A DNA stretch of 64,000 bases from Aquila chrysaetos chrysaetos (taxonomy: Eukaryota; Chordata; Aves; Accipitriformes; Accipitridae), in assembly GCF_900496995.4 (NCBI RefSeq), contig NW_024470326.1:186001-250000 (forward strand), read 5' to 3'. Both the position numbers and the translations under genes were made by a program. The notes under the pieces are model-generated. The model searched no databases, was not told the DNA's origin, and was given only the letters and a program-made list of their open reading frames with translations. Positions 13,031 through 23,411 of this stretch are shown here, in pieces. Within the stretch, counting starts at the first letter, position 1, and each line of letters starts with the position of its first letter.

Positions 13031-13376
13031 CAGACATTAAAGGACTAGACTTTGGCCTGTTCTGGGGAGTTTTGGTGGGGTCTCATGAGCATCAGCGTTG
13101 AAAGGCAGCAGAGCTTCATACAGTGCTCTTCAAGGACAGCATCCTCCAAGCATGGAAATGACCTCTATCAAAACTGAAACTTGAAAGTAAATTCAAGGCC
13201 ACCATAACGAGCTGTTATTCCTTCAGGGACAGTTAAAGAAAAAACAAAGACAATATGTGATCACTGCTAAGGAGTAGGTATAGGTAGATCTGACATAGTT
13301 TGTGTGCTCTTTGTCTCAGTTATTACCAGCAAGGTCTCCAGGGCCTTGGTGCCTCAGGGCAGGACTCTAGAGGAAA
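13031..13376 (+). mobile_element. CR1 LINE fragment, start of reverse transcriptase part (left piece)
   Basis: This part matches 57220-57500 and the reverse complement of about 38590-38900, which read as the CR1 segment just before and at the start of reverse transcriptase. It is interrupted by a solo LTR at 13383. The right piece resumes at 13619 and fades out at about 13700. Confidence 0.7.
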
Positions 13377-13618
13377 CCAAGCTGTAGCGTTGCTACATAT
13401 CAACGTGCCGCGATTAGATCACTGGTCGGCCTGGACCAGGGAAGAGACAGATAACACACGTGGTGTGAGCGTCAACTTCGTCTTTTATTGCGCAGTTAAT
13501 TCCTTTTATACTAACAATGGTAGGTGGGATTACTGATACGTCACAAGGAGGCGACGACTAGCCTTCTACCTTTCCGTGACATCGCGAGATCTTCCGAACG
13601 CCGTACCCTACACCAAGC
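13377..13618 (-). mobile_element. Solo 230-bp alpha/beta-like LTR (13383-13612) with CCAAGC duplication
   Basis: This LTR belongs to the same family as those of the provirus at 23169-28782, in reverse orientation. It starts TGTAGC and ends CCTACA on the plus strand. CCAAGC stands on both sides (13377-13382 and 13613-13618), a 6-bp target duplication. It is more diverged from the provirus LTRs than those are from each other, so it is an older insertion. On the minus strand it carries a TATAAAA box and AATAAAG. It splits a CR1 copy, and the CR1 reads through when the LTR and one duplication are ignored. Confidence 0.92.
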
Positions 13619-13756
13619 AACGGTGGATAGGAATCAAATCAGGGGCTACTTGGGCAAACTCAAATGCTACCAGTCAAAAGGGACCAAAAGTATAAATGTG
13701 TATTTGCATAGAGGGAGAGAAAATTTCATCAGCTTGCTAATCCATGTCCATGTCCA
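13619..13756 (+). mobile_element. CR1 fragment, right piece, and short junction
   Basis: From 13619 to about 13700 the sequence continues the CR1 copy (compare 57490-57560). The following 60 bp or so are AT-rich and unassigned, leading into the truncated gamma-like pol. Confidence 0.6.
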
Positions 13757-15665
13757 TAGAGATTTGGATGAAAGAAAATAATCAAGGAATCTTGTTGCAA
13801 TATGTGGATGATTTATTAATTGCAGCTGAGACAGAAGAACAATGCACAAAGGTAACTATTAGCCGTTTGAACTTTTTGGGAATCAGTGGATATCGAGTGT
13901 CAAAAGAAAAAGGCCAAATAACCCAGAGAGAAGTAACTTATTTGGATTTTGAAATCCTGAAAGGACAATTAGGAACTGAGAGAAAAGAGGCTATTTGTCG
14001 TCTCCCTTAACATAAGACTCTAAGTGAATTGCCAGCATTTCTGGGAATGGTTGGGTGGTGTCGCCTGTGGATTGCAAATTATAGCTTGCTGGTCCGACCT
14101 TTATACGAGCAGCTCAAAAACTCAAACAATGGATTTATAGATTGGACTGATGCCAGGAAAGTTGCTTTCAAACAACTAAAACAGGCTTTAATGGAAGCAC
14201 CAGCCCTAGGCCTGCCAGATCTCACAAAGACATTTGAACTCTTTACTCATGAAAGAAAAGGTATAGCTCTGGGTGTCCTGGTCCAATATCTGGGACCAAG
14301 TCGGCGAGCTGTGGCCTACTTCTTGAAGCAATTAGACAATGTTTGCCTGGGATGGCCTGGTTGTTTGAGAGCCGTCGCTGCAACTGTGCTATTGATCCAA
14401 GAAGCTCGCAAGTTCACCCTAGGACAGAGAATTACAGTGTATGTTCCCCACATGGTGATCACTGTGCTTGAACAGAAAGGGGGGCATTGGTTATCCCTTA
14501 GTAGAATGCTGAAATACTAAGTGGTGTTGCTGGAGCAAGATGATGTTTACTTAAAAAATACTACTATCGTTAACCCTGCTGTGTTTTTAACAACTGATCA
14601 AGTTGAAGGAGAACTGGAACGTGATTGGCTCCAGACAATTGAAGAAGTCTACTCCAGCCGACCAGATCTCCAAGATGCGCCACTGGAAGAGACGGATTGG
14701 GAACTATATACCGAAGGAAGCAGTTTCATCCGTGATGGAAAACGCTTAACAGGATATGCGGCAACCACTACTGAGAAGGTAATTGAATCATGAGCTTTGC
14801 CTTCAAATGTATCTGACCAAAAGGCTGAACTGATAGCTCTTACTTGAGCACTGGAACTAAGTCAAAGAAAGCGAGTCAACATTTGGACAGACTCAAAGTA
14901 TGCTTTTGGAGTAGGACATGCACATGGAGCAATAGGGAAAGAAAGAGGACTGTTATCTGCACAAGGAACCACCTTTCAGCATGCAGAACAAATACTGAAA
15001 TTGTTAGAAGCCATTCAAAAGCCAGCAGCAGTCATGATAATGCACTGTAAAGCACGTCAGTCAGGTAGGACTGTCCCTGAAACAGGTAACTGATTGGCTG
15101 ATAGAGCTGCTAAAGATGCTGCAGAAAAAGGCATCCTAGCACTAGTTCCAGAGAAAAGTGTAAATTTACCTAAAGATGCTCCAACTTATAATGAAAAAGA
15201 TGAAGAATTAATTATTAAATTGCAGGCTAATAAAATGAACCAGGATGGGCTGTAACACCAACAGGTCAAATAATAGTCCCACCCGCAATAATGAGAGAAA
15301 TTGCCCGGGCTGAACATAACAAAGTACATTGCGGAACAGAAAACCTTGTTAAGCATTACAAAAGTGTATTTTGAGTAGAGATATGACAAAGATTATTTGA
15401 ACAATTACAATGGGATGTGAAATTTGTATACGCAATAATCCCAAACCAGTAATAAGATTACCTTTGGAATTATGAAACAAGGAAATTCTCCAGGAGAATG
15501 CTGGCAAACTGATTTTACAGAATTGCCCCGAAAAGAAGGATATCGATATATCCTAGTTCTCTTTGATACTTTCACACTGGGGTGGCCTGAGTCTTTCCCT
15601 TGCCGCACCAACAAAGCAAGAGAAGTAGTTAAAGTCTTGCTCAAAAGAGATCATACCAAGATTTG
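13757..15665 (+). pseudogene. Gammaretrovirus-like pol: RT from YVDD, RNase H, integrase N-terminal half
   Basis: The pol starts abruptly inside reverse transcriptase, next to YVDD at 13801-13812 (intact catalytic pair). It runs through the connection domain (about 14029-14520), an RNase H domain (about 14690-15130) and an integrase zinc-binding domain (about 15290-15440) to the first catalytic Asp (near 15508). In-frame stops occur at 14008, 14518 and 14791, among others. In RNase H the usual Asp of the Y-T-D-G-S motif is Glu (codon 14713-14715). The frame is cut at 15670 by the ERVL provirus and resumes at 22857. LTR, gag, protease and the RT palm start are missing on the left. A related copy with those parts lies at 61599-64000. 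Confidence 0.88.
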
Positions 15666-15670
15666 GGGTC

Positions 15671-16247
15671 TGTCCTCGTTTCAGCTGGGATAGAGTTAAC
15701 TGTCTTCCTAGTAGCTGGTACGGTGCTATGTTTTGAGTTCAGTATGTGAAGAATGTTGATTACACTGATGTTTTCAGTTGCTGCTAGTAGTGTTTTAGAC
15801 TAATGTCAAGGATTTTTCAGCTTCTCATGCCCAGCCAGCGAGAAAGCTGGAGGGGCACAAGAAGTTGGCACAGGACACAAGCCAGGGCACCTGACCCAAA
15901 CTGGCCAACAGGGTATTCCATACCATGGGACATCCCATCTAGTATAGGACCTGGGAAGTGGGGCAGGAAATCGCCGCTGGGGGACTTGCTGGGTGCCGGT
16001 CGGCGGTGGTGAGCAATTACACTATGCATCATTTTGTACATTCCAATCCTTTCATTATTGCTGTTGTCATTTTATTAGTGTTATCATTATCATATTCGTC
16101 TTTCTTCTTTCTGTTCTATTAAACGTTCTTATCTCAACCCGTGGTTTTGCTTCTTTTTCCCGATTTTCTCCCCCATCCCACTGGGTGGGGGGGAGTGAGT
16201 TGAGCGGCTGCGTGGTGCTTAGTTGCTGCTGGGGTTAAACCACGACA
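15671..16247 (+). repeat. ERVL 5' LTR
   Basis: This is a TG...CA LTR of about 577 bp. It differs from the 3' LTR at roughly a dozen positions by eye, many of them homopolymer indels. It has the same family signature as the LTRs at 45269-45852, 58161-58767 (reverse) and 31802-32100 (reverse, partial). ATTAAA-type signals lie near its 3' third (about 16117). Confidence 0.93.
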
Positions 16248-16255
16248 GTCCATTT

Positions 16256-16273
16256 TGGCGCCCAACGGGGGCC
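16256..16273 (+). promoter_or_regulatory. ERVL primer-binding site
   Basis: TGGCGCCCAACGGGGGCC lies 8 bp after the 5' LTR. It resembles the lysine-type (Lys1,2) primer-binding site of other retroviruses, with one base missing, rather than the leucine type that gives ERVL its name. The match is from memory of tRNA 3' ends. Confidence 0.65.
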
Positions 16274-16366
16274 GAAGGGTTGAGATAACGACAAACCTGA
16301 CCAGAGTTCGTTAAAACAACTTTGTATAAGCATTCCATTATATTGGTCTAATAGTCGCTGGTCATT

Positions 16367-16927
16367 ATGTTGATTTATGTGTTCTTAGAGTTGTTGCTCT
16401 GGTTTTTAAAGTTCTGTTATGTATCACCTCGCTTGCTGTATGTAGTCCCTCTTCTGCTGCTTATCATCCGTGGGAGGTGGATTAAGGTTTTCGCTTTGAT
16501 GTGTTGTATAACACTGGTTTACGGTATGATAAAATCATCAGTAGTGGAATTAATCCGGTATTTGCACTCAGCATTGTCACCTTTATACTGCGGGAGCCAT
16601 CTGTGGGAAACTATTAATAATTATACCATTTACCTTTCCTCCTTGGAAAACCAGTCTATGAGTGGGATACCTTTACCTTTCTTCCCCTCTCCTTTCTCCT
16701 TCAGTCCAGTTACAATGGTGTTTGGGAATTTTGAAAAATTTGAATCCTCTTGGGATGTTGATACCAGCACGGTCCTAGCCCTATTGCTGGGAATTAGCAT
16801 GCTCCTGAATGTGGTTCAGCTTTTGTTTAAGGTTAAACAACTATTTAAGAAGATCACCCAGAGGTCTGCCCCGAGCTGGATAATTATGAGTGGCAGGGTG
16901 TGTGGGGTAGTATGGGCAAGTACCTAG
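16367..16927 (+). CDS. Leader ORF of the ERVL: predicted small membrane glycoprotein, 186 aa
   Basis: This frame is intact between the primer-binding site and gag, and overlaps the gag start by 28 bp. It does not look like Gag. Residues 3-35 and 41-57 are strongly hydrophobic. Residues 58-133 form a polar loop with two N-glycosylation sequons (N85, N95) and a proline/phenylalanine-rich stretch. Residues 134-156 form another hydrophobic segment, followed by a lysine-rich tail. The layout is that of a multi-pass or signal-anchored membrane glycoprotein. I do not recognise a family. It could be a remnant leader/env-like gene or a feature of bird ERVLs. ATG 16367 is the first in frame, and the product is uncharacterised as far as the sequence tells. 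Confidence 0.55.
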   Translation: MLIYVFLELLLWFLKFCYVSPRLLYVVPLLLLIIRGRWIKVFALMCCITLVYGMIKSSVVELIRYLHSALSPLYCGSHLWETINNYTIYLSSLENQSMSGIPLPFFPSPFSFSPVTMVFGNFEKFESSWDVDTSTVLALLLGISMLLNVVQLLFKVKQLFKKITQRSAPSWIIMSGRVCGVVWAST

Positions 16928-18448
16928 AAAAGTGGGCACCTCCAATGTTTTGGAAATTCACCCCTGAACAAGTGCAGAATCCAGAAGAACTAGTAAAATA
17001 TTTGGAAAAGCTATGCTGTCACCCCGGCAGCTCCAGAGAGATACAAATCACTGCAACGTGCTGGGGCCTGGCCCATGCCTATCGAGCCCTGTTCGACACA
17101 ACTCAGCACCCTCAAGGGGAAGAGAAGGTCTCTGGACCTAACAACAAAGCGATGAGCACTGCGGTCACCCAAACCCCGGCAATGGGCGCTGCGGCCCCTC
17201 CACCCCGGCGACGAGCATTGGCGGCCACCCAGACCTTGGTGACAGGCACCGTGACCCCTCCAGCCCTGGCAACGAGAACTGTGGCTACCCAAAACTCAGC
17301 AACAGGCACTGCAGCCCCTCCAGCTGCGGCAACGAGCACTGCTGCTACCCAAACCTTGGCGACAGCGCTGCTACCCAAACCTTGGCGACAGACGCTGCGG
17401 TTATCCAAAACCCGGCGAGCGATACTGCAACTGAACCAGCGGATCAACCTGCACCAGTATCAGTTGCCCCCGTACAGAAAAGAAATATAAAAAAATCAGC
17501 GCGCTTAGCAAAGGATGAAGGTGAACCAGGGTCATCACGGGAAACAGGAGGAAGAGGCAGAACCAGAGGTAATAACCCGGTCCCTATCCTTGAGTGAGCT
17601 GCGGGATATGCGAAAAGATTTTGGCCGCCGTATAGGTGAGCATATTATCACCTGGCTTCTCCGAGGCTGGGACAATGGGGCTAATAGCTTGGAATTAGAA
17701 GGTAGGGAAGCCAAGCAGCTGGGATCGCTTGCCAGGGAAGGTGGCATTGACAAGGCAATTGGAAGAGGGACACAAGCCATCAGCCTCTGGAGGCGACTCT
17801 TGTCAAGTGTGAGGGAAAGGTACCCCTTTAAGGAAGATGTTATATGTCAATCAAGCAAGTGGACCACCATGGAAAAAGGTATCCAATATCTGAGGGAACT
17901 AGCTGTGCTAGAGACGATTCATCATGACCCGGACAACCCACAATTACCCAAGGATCCAGACGAAGTCCAATGCACACGACCCATGTGGCGGAAATTTGTA
18001 CGGAACGCACCATCGTCCTATGCCAACTCACTGGCAACAATGACCTGGAAAAGACGAAGAGGCACCGACAGTGGATGAAGTGGCTCGCCAACTCCGTCAA
18101 TACGAAGAAAATCTCTCCTCCTCCCTACAAGCCTGCATTTCGGCTGTGCAGAAGCTGTCCGAGGATTTCCAGCAATTCAAAGAGGATATGTCCTATTGTC
18201 CACCTGTAAGGACCAATGTCTCAGCTATTAGGAGTGAGCGCTCCTCTGCCCGAGAGAGAGAATATAGAAGGTACACACCGCGAGGTGCCCTATGGTTTTA
18301 CCTATGTGATCATGGAGAGGACATGAGGAAATGGCATGGAAAACCTACCTCGGTCCTAAATGCACGGGTACGTGAGCTGCGAGGAAAAAAACACCACAAA
18401 AGGGGATTCTACTATGGAAAATGCTGCTCCAGTTTCCAAACAGAGTAG
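16900..18448 (+). pseudogene. ERVL gag, broken into several frames
   Basis: Gag-like reading continues through 16900-17490, 17515-18078 and 18071-18448 in changing frames. The N-terminal part (16900-17150) begins within the leader ORF. A 60-bp/20-residue Thr-Ala-Pro repeat follows (17158-17390). The part at 17570-18080 closely resembles the capsid region of ERVL Gag. A coiled, glutamine-rich stretch and a basic end lie at 18071-18448. Gag would form the particle shell. Frame changes near 17480-17510 and 18060 would have to be undone for one polyprotein, so this copy is not functional as read. Confidence 0.82.
17158..17390 (+). repeat. 60-bp tandem repeat inside ERVL gag
   Basis: There are about 3.5 degenerate units of 60 bp, each encoding a 20-residue block of the type x-A-T-Q-T-x(3)-G-T-x(2)-P-P-A. 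The unit length is a multiple of three, so copy number can change without breaking the frame. The last unit is shorter. Confidence 0.75.
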
Positions 18449-18559
18449 AAGGGCTGATCTTATTTCTGATCCTCCTGAAGGGACTTCTGAGCCAATTTTA
18501 CAAGAAGTGAATACCGGATACTCTGGCCAGAATTAGAGGGGCCCTGCCTCCAGCCAGGG

Positions 18560-18930
18560 GGGACGAAAGGGATAACCGGGTCTATTGGACTGTGTGGGAT
18601 TCGATGGCCTGGCACGTTAGACCCACAGGAGTATAAGGCTCTAGTAGACACAGGCGCACAGTGCACTCTAATGCCATCAAGTTATAAAGGGGCAGAACCC
18701 ATCTGTATTTCCGTGTGACAGGGGGATCCCAAGAGTTAACTGTATTGGAAGCTGAAGTAAGCCTAACTGGGAATGAATGGCAGAAACACCCCATTGTGAC
18801 TGGTCCGGAGGCTCCGTGTATCCTTGGCATAGACTATCTCAGGAGAGGGGTATTTTCAGGACCCGAAGGGGTATCGATGGGCTTTTGGTACAGCTGCCTT
18901 GGAGATGGAGGGCACTGAACAGCTGTCTAC
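18560..18930 (+). pseudogene. ERVL aspartic protease
   Basis: The active-site triad reads L-V-D-T-G-A-Q at 18641-18661. About 170 bp later comes an I-L-G-I-D segment (near 18820), the usual second signature of retropepsins. The enzyme would act as a dimer to process Gag and Pol. The flanking frame is interrupted at both ends, so it is a broken copy. Confidence 0.8.
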
Positions 18931-18939
18931 CGTGCCTGG

Positions 18940-21735
18940 TCTCTCTCAAGACCCTTCGATTGTGCGGTTGCTGAGGGTTGAAGAACAACAAGTGCCAATT
19001 GCTACCACGACGGTGCACGGGCGGCAATATCGCACCAACCGAGACTCTCTGATTCCCATCCACAAGTTGATTCGCCAACTGGAGAGCCAAGGAGTGATCA
19101 GCAAAACTCGCTCACCCTTTCATAGTCCCATATGGCCAGTGCGAAAGTCTAAACGGGGAGTGGAGACTAACAGTTGACTATCGTGGCCTGAATGAAGTTA
19201 CGCCACCGCTGAGTGCTGCCGTTCCAGATATGCTAGAACTTCAATACGAACTAGAGTCAAAGGCAGCCAAGTGGTATGCCACAATAGACACTGCTAATGC
19301 ATTTTTCTCCATTCCTTTGGCAGCGGAGTGTCATCCACAGTTTGCCTTTACTTGGAGGGGTGTCCAATACACTTGGAATTGATTGCCCCAGGGGTGGAAA
19401 CAGCCCCACCATTTGCCATGGACTAATCCAGACTGCACTGGAAAAAGGTGAAGCTCCGGAACACCTGCAATACATTGATGACATCATTGTATGGGGCAAC
19501 ACGGCAGAAGAAGTCTTTGAGAAACGGAAGAAAATAGTCCAAATCCTTCTTAAAGCCCGTTTGCCATAAAAGAAAGTAGGTCAAGGGACCCGCACAGGAG
19601 ATCCAGTTTTTAGGAATAAAATGGCAAGATGGACGTCGTCAGATACCAATGGATGTGATCAACAAAATAGCAGCTATGTCTCCACCGACTAATAAAAAGG
19701 AAACACAGGCTTTCTTGGGTGTTGTGGATTTTTGGAGAATGCATATTCCAAATTACAGTCTGATTGTAAGCCCTCTCTATCAAGTGACCCAGAAGAAGAA
19801 TGATTTTAAATGGGGCCCTGAGCAACAGCAAGCCTTCGAACAAATTAAACTGGAGATTGTTCATGCAGCAGCCCTTGGACCAGTCCGGGCAGGACAAGAT
19901 GTTAAAAATGTGCTCTATACTGTAGCCGGGGAGAATGGCCCTACCTGGAGCCTCTGGCAGAAAACACCTGGGGAGACCCGAGGTCGACCCCTGGGGTTTT
20001 GGAGTCGAGGATATCGAGGATCCGAGGCTCGCTATACTCCAACTGAAAAAGAGATATTGGCAGCATATGAAGGAGTTCGAGCTGCCTCAGAAGTGGTTGG
20101 TACTGAAACACAGCTCCTCTTAGCACCCCAACTGCCAGTGCTGGGCTGGATGTTCAAAGGGAGGGTCTCCTCTACACATCACGCGACTGATGCCACGTGG
20201 AGTAAGCGGATTGCACTGATCACACAACGGGCTCGCGTAGGAAACCCCAGTCGCCCAGAAATTTTAGAAGTGATCACGGACTGGCCAGAAGGCAAAGATT
20301 TTGGAATGTCACCAGAGGAGGAGGTGACGCGTGCTGAAGAAGCCCCACTGTATAATAAACTGCCAGAAAATGAGAGGCAATATGCCCTGTCCACTGATGG
20401 GTCCTGTCGCATTGTGGGAAAGCATCGGAGGTGGAAGGCTGCTGTATGGAGTCCTACACGACAAGTGGCAGAAACTGCTGAAGGAGAAGGTGAATCGAGT
20501 CAGTTTGCAGAGGTGGAAAGCCATCCAGCTAGCGTTAGACATTGCTGAAAGAGAAAAGTGGCCAGTGCTCTATTGCTATCCTGACTCATGGATGGTGGCA
20601 AATGCCCTGTGGGGGTGGTTACAGCAATGGAAGCAGAGCAACTGGCAGCGCAGAGGTAAACCCATTTGGGCTGCTGCGCTGTGGCAAGATATTGCGTCCC
20701 GGCTAGAGAATCTGGTTGTAAAAGTACGTCATGTAGATGCTCACGTACCCAAGAGTCGGCCACTGAAGAACATCAAAATAACCAACAGGTGGATCAGGCT
20801 GCCAAGATTGAAGTGTCTCAGGTGGACCTGGACTGGCAACATAAGGGTGAGCTATTTATGGCTCGATGGGCCCATGATGCTTCAGGCCATCAGGGAAGAG
20901 ATGCAACTTATAGATGGGCTCGTGACCAAGGGGTGGACTTGACCATGGACACTATTGCACAGGTTATCCATGAATGTGAAACATGTGCTGCAATTAAGCA
21001 AGCCAAACGGTTAAAGCCCCTGTGGTATGGAGGACGATGGCTGAAATATAAATTTGGGGAAGCCTGGCAGGTTGACTATATCACACTCCCACAAACTCGC
21101 CAAGGCAAGCGCTATGTGCTCACAATGGTGGAAACAACCACCGGATGGCTGGAAACATATTCTGTACCCCATGCCACCACCCGGAACACTGTCCTGGGCC
21201 TTGAAAAGCAGGTCTTGTGGCGACATGGCACCCCAGAGAGAATTGAGTCAGACAACGGGACTCATTTCCGAAACAACCTCATAGACACCGGGCCAAAGAG
21301 CATGGCATTGAGTGGGTGTATCACATCCCCTATCATGCACCAGCCTCTGGGAAAATTGAGCGGTACAATGGACTGTTAAAGACTACATTGAGAGCAATGG
21401 GGGGTGGAACTTTCAAACATTGGGATACACATTTGGCAAAAGCCACCTGGTTAGTCAACACCAGAGGATCTGTCAATCGGGGGTGGCCCTGCCCAGTCAG
21501 AATTTTTACGTACTGTAGAAGGGGATAAAGTCCCTGTAGTGCACACAAAAAAATATGTTAGGGAAGACAGTCTGGGTTACTCCTGCCTCAGGCAAAGGTA
21601 AACCCATTCGTGGGATTGCTTTTGCTCAAGGGCCTGGGTGCACTTGGTGGGTGATGCGAAAAGATGGGGAAGTTCGATGTGTGCCTCAAGGGGATTTAAT
21701 TTTAGGTGAGAATAGCCAGAATTAACCTGTATGAT
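18940..21735 (+). pseudogene. ERVL pol: reverse transcriptase, RNase H, integrase
   Basis: Reverse transcriptase starts near 18960, carries YIDD at 19471-19482 and runs into a connection domain. The longest open part (19649-20548, 299 aa) covers connection and RNase H start. RNase H-like sequence lies at about 20370-20780 and integrase at about 20840-21700, with a zinc-binding part followed by a D,D-35-E core. Single-base shifts occur near 19155, 19560, 20512, 21288 and 21481. The copy at 1-2240 lacks the last three of these and has others, so part of the damage may be assembly error. Confidence 0.88.
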
Positions 21736-22125
21736 ATTAGTTGCTATATAACCCTGCTACTGTATGTTATCATTACTATAATTGTTATATGCTATATCCA
21801 TAGTACTATAGTAAGAATCACTTAGATCAAGCAAGAAAAAACTGTGATAATCTGAGCGAAGCGCAGTAGTGATGGAACCAGAACTGACTCCAGCATGCAA
21901 CAATCCAACGGTGCACGCCATCCTCCTGCTGCGTCCAATGTCAACTGCTCGTCACACTGCACTGAAGCCCAACTCTGCTCTACCGACTGAGAGGACTTTG
22001 CACCATCCCTCCTGCCCAGAAAGACTGGTATGACAGATGGAGCCCAGAGTCAGGAACTAAATGAACTCAACAAACATTTAATGAACATAACCCATAAACT
22101 AAAGGAATGATATCTCTGTGTATGT

Positions 22126-22160
<35 letters not shown>

Positions 22161-22270
22161 ACTGTTCATACGTCTGAAAGGGATGGAAAAGCTGATCATG
22201 ATTGACCAGGATGTAACTAAGGTATGGGAACTGAGCATGACGTCAATGGTATAGAATAAGGGGTGGATAC
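21736..22270 (+). other. ERVL 3' untranslated region
   Basis: There is no env gene between integrase and the LTR. A TA dinucleotide run lies at about 22129-22157. A purine-rich tract, AATAAGGGGTGGA (22255-22267), sits just before the LTR and is the likely polypurine tract for plus-strand priming. Confidence 0.75.
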
Positions 22271-22851
22271 TGTCCTAGTTTCAGCTGGGATAGAGTTAAC
22301 TGTCTTCCTAGTAGCTGGTACGGTGCTATGTTTTGAGTTCAGTATGTGAAGAATGTTGATAACACTGATGTTTTCAGTTGCTGCTAGTAGTGTTTTAGAC
22401 TAATGTCAAGGATTTTTCAGCTTCTCATGCCCAGCCAGCGAGAAAGCTGGAGGGGCACAAGAAGTTGGCACAGGACACAGCCAGGGCACCTGACCCAAAC
22501 TGGCCAACAGGGTATTCCATACCATGTGACGTCCCATCTAGTATAGGAACTGGGAAGTGGGGGCAGGGAATCGCCGCTGGGGGACTTGCTGGGTGCCGGT
22601 TGGCGGGTGGTGAGCAATTACACTGTGCATCATTTGTACATTCCAATCCTTTCACTATTGCTGTTGTCATTTTATTAGTGTTATCATTATCATTATTCGT
22701 TTCTTCTTTTCTGTTCTATTAAACTGTTCTTATCTCAACCCGTGGGTTTTGCTTCTTTTTCCCGATTTTCTCCCCCATCCCACTGGGTGGGGGGGGGAGT
22801 GAGTGAGCGGCTGCGTGGTGCTTAGTTGCTGGCTGGGGTTAAACCACAACA
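22271..22851 (+). repeat. ERVL 3' LTR
   Basis: This is a 581-bp LTR beginning TGTCCTAGTTTCAGC and ending ACAACA, followed immediately by the GGGTC duplication. It is nearly identical to 2785-3367 and slightly less so to the 5' LTR at 15671. Confidence 0.94.
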
Positions 22852-22856
22852 GGGTC

Positions 22857-23168
22857 CCTGTAGGAATGTCATCTGACAATGGCCCTCATTTTATAGCAAA
22901 GATTGTAAGACAGTTGAGCAAGGTATTGTCTATAGATTGGGACTATCACACCCCCATATAGACTGCAAGCAAGTGGGAAAGTAGAAAGAATGAACTACAC
23001 TCTCAAGCAACAGCTGAGTAAAATTTGTCAGGAAACCTCGCTTACATGGGTTAAAGCATTACCCATGGCTCTATTAAGAATCAGAGTACAGCCAAAAGGG
23101 AAAGGAAATTTAAGTCCTTATCAAATGTTATATGGGAGACCATATCAAGGGTCCTATGTTCCAAATAC
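22857..23168 (+). pseudogene. Gamma-like integrase, core second half
   Basis: This continues the integrase interrupted at 15670. It supplies the second Asp (S-D-N-G near 22873) and the catalytic Glu (K-V-E-R near 22980). The frame shifts once near 22953 (five C here, four in the duplicate at 3469). It is cut at 23168 by the reverse-oriented provirus and continues at 28789. Confidence 0.88.
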
Positions 23169-23399
23169 TGTAGCAGTGCTACATATCAAGGTGCCGCGAT
23201 TAGATCACTGGTCGGCCTGGACCAGGGAAGAGACAGATAACACACATGGTGTGAGTGCCAACTCCGTCCTTTATTGCGCAGTTAATTCCTTTTATAACTA
23301 ACAACGGTAGGTGGGATTACTGATATGTCATAGGGAGGCGACGACTAGCCTTCTACCTTTCCGTGACATCGCGAGATCTTCCGAACGGTGTTCCCTACA
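23169..23399 (-). repeat. 3' LTR of the mosaic provirus
   Basis: On the minus strand it begins TGTAGGGAACACCG and ends in CGCTACA-type sequence (here TGCTACA). A TATAAAA-like box and AATAAAGGAC lie in the middle, giving a very short U3. Next to it inside the element, 23400-23411 reads AGGAGGGGGAGA on the minus strand, a good polypurine tract. Confidence 0.9.
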
Positions 23400-23411
23400 T
23401 CTCCCCCTCCT

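Larger units (their letters stand above)
15666..22856 (+). mobile_element. Full-length ERVL provirus (15671-22851) with GGGTC target duplication
   Basis: The LTRs at 15671-16247 and 22271-22851 are nearly identical. GGGTC stands at 15666-15670 and 22852-22856, a 5-bp duplication. The order is LTR, primer-binding site, a leader ORF for a membrane protein, gag, protease, RT, RNase H, integrase, 3' UTR, LTR, with no env, as in ERVL. The insertion splits a gamma-like integrase whose frame joins cleanly across one GGGTC. LTR similarity says it is young, yet gag, pro and pol each contain frame breaks, some of them single-base indels absent from the duplicate at 1-3367. Confidence 0.95.
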
